In this document: positions 19,835 to 23,847 of the stretch, piece by piece
How positions within the stretch are numbered: the stretch's first letter is position 1
Layout of the letters: every line of letters starts with the position of its first letter
NCBI GenBank assembly: GCA_023231265.1
Contig: JALNVT010000013.1
Location: 1-23,847 of the forward strand
Origin: Sphaerochaetaceae bacterium
GTDB taxonomy: Bacteria > Spirochaetota > Spirochaetia > Sphaerochaetales > Sphaerochaetaceae
Length of the DNA stretch: 23,847 nt
Direction: 5' to 3'
Position numbers and translations under genes: made by a program
The notes under the pieces: model-generated
Seen by the model: only the letters and a program-made list of their open reading frames with translations
The model's database searches: none
What the model was told of the DNA's origin: nothing

Positions 19835-20398
19835 ATGGCAAATAATGTACTCACTAAAACAGCAATTGCAAATTGCATGAAAGACCTTATGGAGAATCAC
19901 CCCTTTAACAAAATTTCTGTGTCAGATATTTGTCGTGATTGTAATATAAATCGTAAAACCTTTTATTATCACTTTTCCGATAAGTATGAACTTTTAATAT
20001 GGATCTTTGAAACAGATATTATAAGTCCTACAATAGAAACATATTCGACATTTGATAATTTTGAAGCAGCTGGTGCTCTTGTTACATATCTATATCACAA
20101 CAAGACTTTTTATAGAAAGGCCTTCGAATTGTCAGGTCCAAATAGTTTGAGAGATTATTTAGCTAAAGCTTTAAAACCCACAATAGAAAAAGTTTTTGGA
20201 GACGATGTCGATTATGATATTTTACCAATTTCAGATGCTTTTTCTGATTTTATAGTTTCGGCTTTACTAAGATGGCTATCACATTATCCAGTTGCAACTC
20301 CTGATGCTTTTATGGATCAGTTGATCAGTGCTGGTACAGTGTTATCAATCAAGCTTTCTTCAATCTTACATTTTCCAATAGATAGAAATTTAATTTAA
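19835..20398 (+). CDS. TetR/AcrR-family regulator, DhaS-type (copy 1)
   Basis: A 187-residue regulator. The N-terminal helix-turn-helix (about 10-57) reads KTAIANCMKDLMENHPFNKI, SVSDICRDCNINRKTFYYHF, SDKYELLIWIFETDI, a DhaS-like TetR pattern with the diagnostic YYHF-D-Y-L-xW segment. The C-terminal half is a helical ligand/dimerisation domain with no recognisable ligand motif. It should repress or co-regulate by binding an operator as a dimer; the effector is unknown. ATG 19835 has no ribosome binding site and a consensus promoter nine bases upstream. A second paralogue follows at 20586, and the chaperone-usher genes lie downstream. Confidence 0.85.
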   Translation: MANNVLTKTAIANCMKDLMENHPFNKISVSDICRDCNINRKTFYYHFSDKYELLIWIFETDIISPTIETYSTFDNFEAAGALVTYLYHNKTFYRKAFELSGPNSLRDYLAKALKPTIEKVFGDDVDYDILPISDAFSDFIVSALLRWLSHYPVATPDAFMDQLISAGTVLSIKLSSILHFPIDRNLI

Positions 20399-20514
20399 TA
20401 ATATATACACAAATGTAAAATATTATAAATTTTACTTAACAAACATGAAGGCTTTGATTTTGTTTCTTGTTTATTTTTTATAAAATAAAATATTTTTTTG
20501 ATTTTCGACAATTG

Positions 20515-20526
20515 ATGTCATTAGTT
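20515..20526 (+). repeat. 12-bp direct repeat, copy 1 (upstream of tetR-2)
   Basis: ATGTCATTAGTT, 71 bases before the tetR-2 start codon. An identical copy on the same strand lies at 21250-21261, before the chaperone gene. It may be a half-operator or activator site, but it is not itself a clean palindrome. Confidence 0.6.
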
Positions 20527-20585
20527 AAATCATTGATAAAACAACAAAAATAAATAAAACATATATTGAACAAAGGTTTTAAAAA

Positions 20586-21164
20586 ATGAATACCAAAGTA
20601 ATGCTCTCTCAATCATTAAAAAAATTAATGCTTACAAATAATTTAGATAAAATCACAGTAACTCAAGTGACACAATTATGTGGAATAAACAGACAAACTT
20701 TTTATTATCATTTTAAAGATCTCTACGATTTAGTCTATTGGACTTTGGATAATGAAGAAAAAGTTTTAGTTGGTGAAAATTATAAAGCTAACTCTACAGA
20801 TGAGATAATGATCAATCTTTATGAGTATATAATTGCCAATGAACAAACGATTTGTGCTGTTTATTATAGTTTGAGCCAAGATGTATTGGAAAGATACTTG
20901 GTAGATAGGGTGGGTAAATATATTTTCATTCTATTGAAAAGACATTGTGATTATGAAGGTGTTGATGATGAAATATTACATAGAGTTACTGATTTTTATA
21001 AGTATGCAATTGTTGGTTTGGTTTTCGATTGGATCAGAAAGGGCCTTGGTAAAGATTACGATGGACGCATTGATAAGCTGGGGGATTTTCTTGAGAAGAG
21101 CATTTTAAATTCAGTTAAAATTCTGATTGAAGAGAAAAAAAATAAAGAGACCCGACTAAAATAA
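20586..21164 (+). CDS. TetR/AcrR-family regulator, DhaS-type (copy 2)
   Basis: A 192-residue paralogue of the preceding regulator, sharing the DNA-binding pattern: LKKLMLTNNLDKITVTQVTQLCGINRQTFYYHF, with INRxTFYYHFxDxYxL identical in form, but a different C-terminal effector domain (ICAVYYSLSQ..., FYKYAIVGLVFDWI). AAAGG lies about ten bases before the ATG, unlike copy 1. The upstream region (20399-20585) is very A/T-rich and holds a weak inverted repeat (GTAAAAT/ATTTTAC, 20415-20435). The 12-mer ATGTCATTAGTT at 20515 recurs before the chaperone gene, suggesting self-control and control of that operon. Confidence 0.85.
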   Translation: MNTKVMLSQSLKKLMLTNNLDKITVTQVTQLCGINRQTFYYHFKDLYDLVYWTLDNEEKVLVGENYKANSTDEIMINLYEYIIANEQTICAVYYSLSQDVLERYLVDRVGKYIFILLKRHCDYEGVDDEILHRVTDFYKYAIVGLVFDWIRKGLGKDYDGRIDKLGDFLEKSILNSVKILIEEKKNKETRLK

Positions 21165-21249
21165 AATTGAAACTTTTGACAGAATTGCTATATTTTATTT
21201 GTAATAACAGGAATTATGTTATAGAATAGACTATAAGTAAAGATTTTAT

Positions 21250-21261
21250 ATGTCATTAGTT
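21250..21261 (+). repeat. 12-bp direct repeat, copy 2 (upstream of the chaperone gene)
   Basis: ATGTCATTAGTT, 89 bases before the chaperone start and about 30 bases upstream of the candidate -35. It is identical to 20515-20526. Confidence 0.6.
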
Positions 21262-21281
21262 GTGATTAATATAAATTTTTC

Positions 21282-21310
21282 TTGTAAAGTTAAGTAATCT
21301 TTCGTAATAT
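21282..21310 (+). promoter_or_regulatory. Candidate promoter for the chaperone-usher operon
   Basis: TTGTAA (21282-21287), a 17-base spacer and TAATAT (21305-21310), giving a leader of about 20 bases with AGGAAGGA as ribosome binding site. Four of six bases match in each box. An alternative TTGACA at 21176-21181 lacks a well-placed -10. Confidence 0.4.
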
Positions 21311-21338
21311 ATAATCTAAAACTAATAGGAAGGAATAC

Positions 21339-22124
21339 ATGAAAAAAAAATTTTTAAGTCTTTGTATTTTAATGGTATTCGTTGCATCTGCAAATTTATT
21401 TGCATTTCAATTCTCACCTTTAACTCAGGAATTTGACCCATCCGGTGCTGGTAGTGCCAAGACATATACCATAGTAAATGATAGTGATGAGCCAATTGCA
21501 ATCCAAATCTCAGCTTTAACAAGAAGCCAAGATTCAAAAAATGGGGACGAAATTAATACCCCAGCTGACAATTATTTTACTATTGTACATCCAAAAACAA
21601 TTGTTCAGCCTCAAAGTTCTGAAATAGTTAGAGTCTTATATAAAGGCCCAAAAACTGTAAGTTCAGAATTGGCATTTAGAATTAGGGCAGAGCAACTTCC
21701 TTATTCTCAAGGAAAAAATACTGATAACAACAGTATGTTCAACTTCTTGTATGTTTATACAACAAGTGCTTACGTAAAACCTTCAAGCGTTGTAGAAAAC
21801 GTTTTGGTAAGAAGGGTCGCTCCATCTACAACAATTCAGCAAGTAGAAGATGCTGATGGTAACACTGTTGATAAAGAAGTAGAAACAATGGCTGTTACAC
21901 TTTCTAACTTAGGAACAGTTCACCAGTCATTAACTGATGTAACATTGATTGTATCAGATAGCACAGGTAACACTGTTAAATTAGAAGGAAGTGAACAGTT
22001 AGCTGGTTTGCTTGCAACAAATATTTTGGCTAAAAAAACAATTACCAAACAAATTCCTTGGCCAAGTTCTTTATCTAGAGAAGCTGGAGTTAAATACAGA
22101 AGTTCTTTTACTATTAATGATTAA
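21339..22124 (+). CDS. PapD-like periplasmic pilus chaperone
   Basis: A 261-residue secreted protein: signal peptide about 1-22 (MKKKF, then a hydrophobic core ending ANLFA), followed by two immunoglobulin-like domains. Domain 1 has FSPLTQEFDPSGAG, TIVNDSDEPIAIQISAL, the FTIVHPKTIVQPQSSEIVRVLY strand pair and AFRIRAEQLP, all matching the PapD/CsuC pattern (...V.P.....P.....VRv.y, yRi.ae.lP). Domain 2 (about 150-261) includes VTLSNLGTVHQSL and ends GVKYRSSFTIND. It would fold pilin or adhesin subunits and deliver them to an usher. By eye the Arg8 and Lys112 positions of PapD are not Arg/Lys. A strong AGGAAGGA precedes ATG. An usher-like gene follows after 51 bases. The family is clear, the subtype is not. 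Confidence 0.82.
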   Translation: MKKKFLSLCILMVFVASANLFAFQFSPLTQEFDPSGAGSAKTYTIVNDSDEPIAIQISALTRSQDSKNGDEINTPADNYFTIVHPKTIVQPQSSEIVRVLYKGPKTVSSELAFRIRAEQLPYSQGKNTDNNSMFNFLYVYTTSAYVKPSSVVENVLVRRVAPSTTIQQVEDADGNTVDKEVETMAVTLSNLGTVHQSLTDVTLIVSDSTGNTVKLEGSEQLAGLLATNILAKKTITKQIPWPSSLSREAGVKYRSSFTIND

Positions 22125-22175
22125 AAAAATAAATAAGATATAATGTAAAGATATCGATAAATCTAGGAGTTCAAT

Positions 22176-23847
22176 TTGAGAAATCACTCTCATATTGGAA
22201 AAAGAAAAATAGGATTTGTAACATTTTTCCTATGTGTAATTGTTACAATTTTTATTTTTTGCTTGCATTATGGCATCTCTTCATATGAAGGTGAAAAAAG
22301 TCACAGTGTTGAACATGTTCCAAATCAAAACAACAAAATTTTAACTGATGAAAACAACATAAATGTTTCTCTGCAACGTTATTATTCTTCATTGCCTTTG
22401 CTTGCTGATGATAAAAACGAAAGAGAATATCAAGTTAATGAATTAAATAAGGATTATATTTCTTATGAAGTTCAACTTGATCAGATTGTTGATGCATCAG
22501 AGAAATTAATTGTTGCTGATAGTGATGACTCCCTCCAAAATGAATCGGTATCTTTAGATACGTCCTCATCAATAGGAAGTCCTTCATCTACAGAAGTGGA
22601 AGGTTTGAGTAGAATCGAGCCTTCTGTTGATGAAGAAGAACCAGTTATTGAGGCAGTAGAGCAGCCAGCAGAAGAGCAACCAATTGACTTATTTGCTGAG
22701 GATGATGGTTGGGACGATTGGGGAGATGACTGGGATGATCTATCAGAATTGCTACCACCAACTTTATTTGATCCGATGATTCAGACACAGGAAGAATATG
22801 ATATGTTCAATCCTGTTGTAACAGAGGTAGCAGTTTATACTGATGATTTCTTCGCTGACTTCTATGTTGCCGGTGAAGATGATACTGCTCTTTATCCTGA
22901 TGGATATTATTATTTGGCTCTTACTGTTAATGAAGATACACTAGGAGAAATTGAAGTTCGCTTTGATGAAGGCAGTTATTACCTCAATGCACAAGAACTC
23001 ATTAACTTCATATCCAATAGATTGAGTGATGAAGCTTTGGATAGAATATTTGGTGATAATGCTGAATACATCTCAATTGATGATTTGGTAAATAAAGGTG
23101 TAGATGCATCTGTAAATGTTGAAGACTTTGCAGTTTATTTGAACTTCTCATTAGATGATATGCCATTGATTGTCATTCCTGTGGCTGAAGTCGATAAGAG
23201 CTCCAAGATTCAAAAAAATAATCAATATGGTATTTCAGACGCTGAACAGGTAGATTCAGAATTTATATCAGCGGTTTCTTCTATAAATCTATACAGCAGT
23301 TATTCCTATGGACCTATATATACCTCAGCTAATTCATTGACACTCAACTTATATATGAGTAATTCTGTTTCTGCAGGAGAAATAGAGTTTGACTTCTCAA
23401 ATAGTTTTGCATATACATTTGGTGACACAAATCCTCTGTCGTACGACTTTGGTAGTTGGAGTGGAACACATACATTCAGAAAACAAAGTCTTCAGCTTAC
23501 ATTTGGACAAGTCGGTGGATCTCTTATAAGTGATGGTACACCTATTGGATTCACTCTTGAAAAATCATATTCATATGGTGATGATTCGGCACTCCCTCAT
23601 CAATTCCAAAGAAGTTATATAATTAAAGATTTAGCAACAATAAATATATTCTTGAATGGTGAAATAATTCTTTCCAAGCGTGTTAAAGAGGGAGAATATA
23701 AATTTATTGATTTTGCATTTAAAGATGGTGCAAATAAAATTATCTTTGATATCAATTATGATGATGAACAATATGATGATATAAAAGAAGAATATAGTAT
23801 AGCTTATGATTCAAGTTTATTAGCTCGTGGAGATTATCTGTGGGGAC
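22176..23847 (+). CDS. Divergent outer-membrane usher-like protein with acidic N-terminal extension (partial)
   Basis: The frame starts at TTG 22176 (AGGAG at 22165-22169, six bases upstream) and is open to the window end, 557 codons. It begins with a basic segment and a hydrophobic stretch (about 12-32; signal peptide or anchor), then about 190 acidic, low-complexity residues including EDDGWDDWGDDWDDL (about 177-191). From about 215 it aligns by eye with FimD/PapC: an N-terminal domain (DGYYYLALTVN...GEIEVRFDEG; IDDLVNKGV; DDMPLIVIPV), barrel strands (SLTLNLYMSNSVSAGEIEF; LQLTFGQVGGSLISDG; GFTLEKSYSYG; LPHQFQRSY), the ATINIFLNGEIIL...VKEGEYKFIDFAF plug/strand segment, and YDSSLLARGDYLWG. The rest would lie beyond the window. 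It follows the chaperone. The usher call is likely; the extension is unusual. Confidence 0.7.
   Translation, partial: MRNHSHIGKRKIGFVTFFLCVIVTIFIFCLHYGISSYEGEKSHSVEHVPNQNNKILTDENNINVSLQRYYSSLPLLADDKNEREYQVNELNKDYISYEVQLDQIVDASEKLIVADSDDSLQNESVSLDTSSSIGSPSSTEVEGLSRIEPSVDEEEPVIEAVEQPAEEQPIDLFAEDDGWDDWGDDWDDLSELLPPTLFDPMIQTQEEYDMFNPVVTEVAVYTDDFFADFYVAGEDDTALYPDGYYYLALTVNEDTLGEIEVRFDEGSYYLNAQELINFISNRLSDEALDRIFGDNAEYISIDDLVNKGVDASVNVEDFAVYLNFSLDDMPLIVIPVAEVDKSSKIQKNNQYGISDAEQVDSEFISAVSSINLYSSYSYGPIYTSANSLTLNLYMSNSVSAGEIEFDFSNSFAYTFGDTNPLSYDFGSWSGTHTFRKQSLQLTFGQVGGSLISDGTPIGFTLEKSYSYGDDSALPHQFQRSYIIKDLATINIFLNGEIILSKRVKEGEYKFIDFAFKDGANKIIFDINYDDEQYDDIKEEYSIAYDSSLLARGDYLWG

Noticed and set aside
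20415..20435. GTAAAAT/ATTTTAC inverted repeat as terminator after tetR-1
   Set aside because: The stem is A/T-only apart from one G-C pair and no T-run follows directly. It may be chance in very A/T-rich DNA.
1..23847. tRNA, rRNA, CRISPR arrays or insertion sequences
   Set aside because: I saw no cloverleaf-like clusters, no regularly spaced repeats and no transposase motifs. A tRNAscan or Infernal run would be needed to exclude small RNAs.

Overview
The window comes from an AT-rich bacterial chromosome (about one third G+C by eye) with short intergenic gaps. Several features indicate a Gram-negative-type (diderm) anaerobe or gut commensal: a periplasmic pilus-type chaperone, an outer-membrane usher-like protein, a lipoprotein, LL-diaminopimelate aminotransferase, a TudS/DUF523 protein, and a CBS-ATPase/DRTGG/PHP module of the kind found near [FeFe]-hydrogenase genes in anaerobes. 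A spirochaete (Treponema/Sphaerochaeta-like) is my best guess. This is inference from gene content; no rRNA or marker alignment was available.

Layout. (1) 1-1819, minus strand: a three-gene regulatory module of CBS-CBS-HATPase, DRTGG and PHP proteins, cut by the left edge. (2) 2017-3224, plus: an RluA-type pseudouridine synthase and a TudS/DUF523 desulfurase. (3) 3366-5109, minus: exonuclease VII (xseA-xseB) with its own terminator. (4) 5334-7784, plus: topoisomerase III behind a leader with two stem-loops. (5) 8199-12781, plus: a lysine/diaminopimelate operon, dapB-dapA-dapL-lysA, ending in a YbgC-like thioesterase. (6) 12778-14420, minus: umuD-umuC translesion polymerase, convergent with the lysine operon and sharing its stop-codon bases. 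(7) 14646-15671, minus: a lipoprotein of unknown function. (8) 15841-16434, plus: a small CBM9-like protein. (9) 16437-18921, minus: the overlapping operon azlC-azlD-tatD-like-tcdA. (10) 18965-19708, plus: an unrecognised protein. (11) 19835-21164, plus: two DhaS-type TetR regulators. (12) 21339 to the right edge, plus: a PapD-like chaperone followed by a divergent usher-like gene that runs off the window.

How the genes work together. DapA, DapB, DapL and LysA cover aspartate semialdehyde to lysine by the aminotransferase shortcut; a DAP epimerase (dapF) must be elsewhere. XseAB, TopB and UmuDC are DNA-processing genes but sit in separate transcription units. The chaperone and usher form one two-gene unit, and a 12-bp sequence is repeated upstream of the second TetR gene and upstream of the chaperone, which may link regulator to target.

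The most interesting item is the chaperone-usher pair. The usher candidate has a roughly 200-residue acidic, Asp/Trp-rich N-terminal extension not present in classical ushers, and the chaperone appears to lack the usual Arg8/Lys112 pair. Other points of note are probable leaderless starts at three genes (CBS-ATPase, umuD, tetR-1), a diaminopimelate decarboxylase with an altered PLP-stacking motif, and the structured topB leader. I saw no CRISPR array, tRNA, rRNA, insertion sequence or phage gene.
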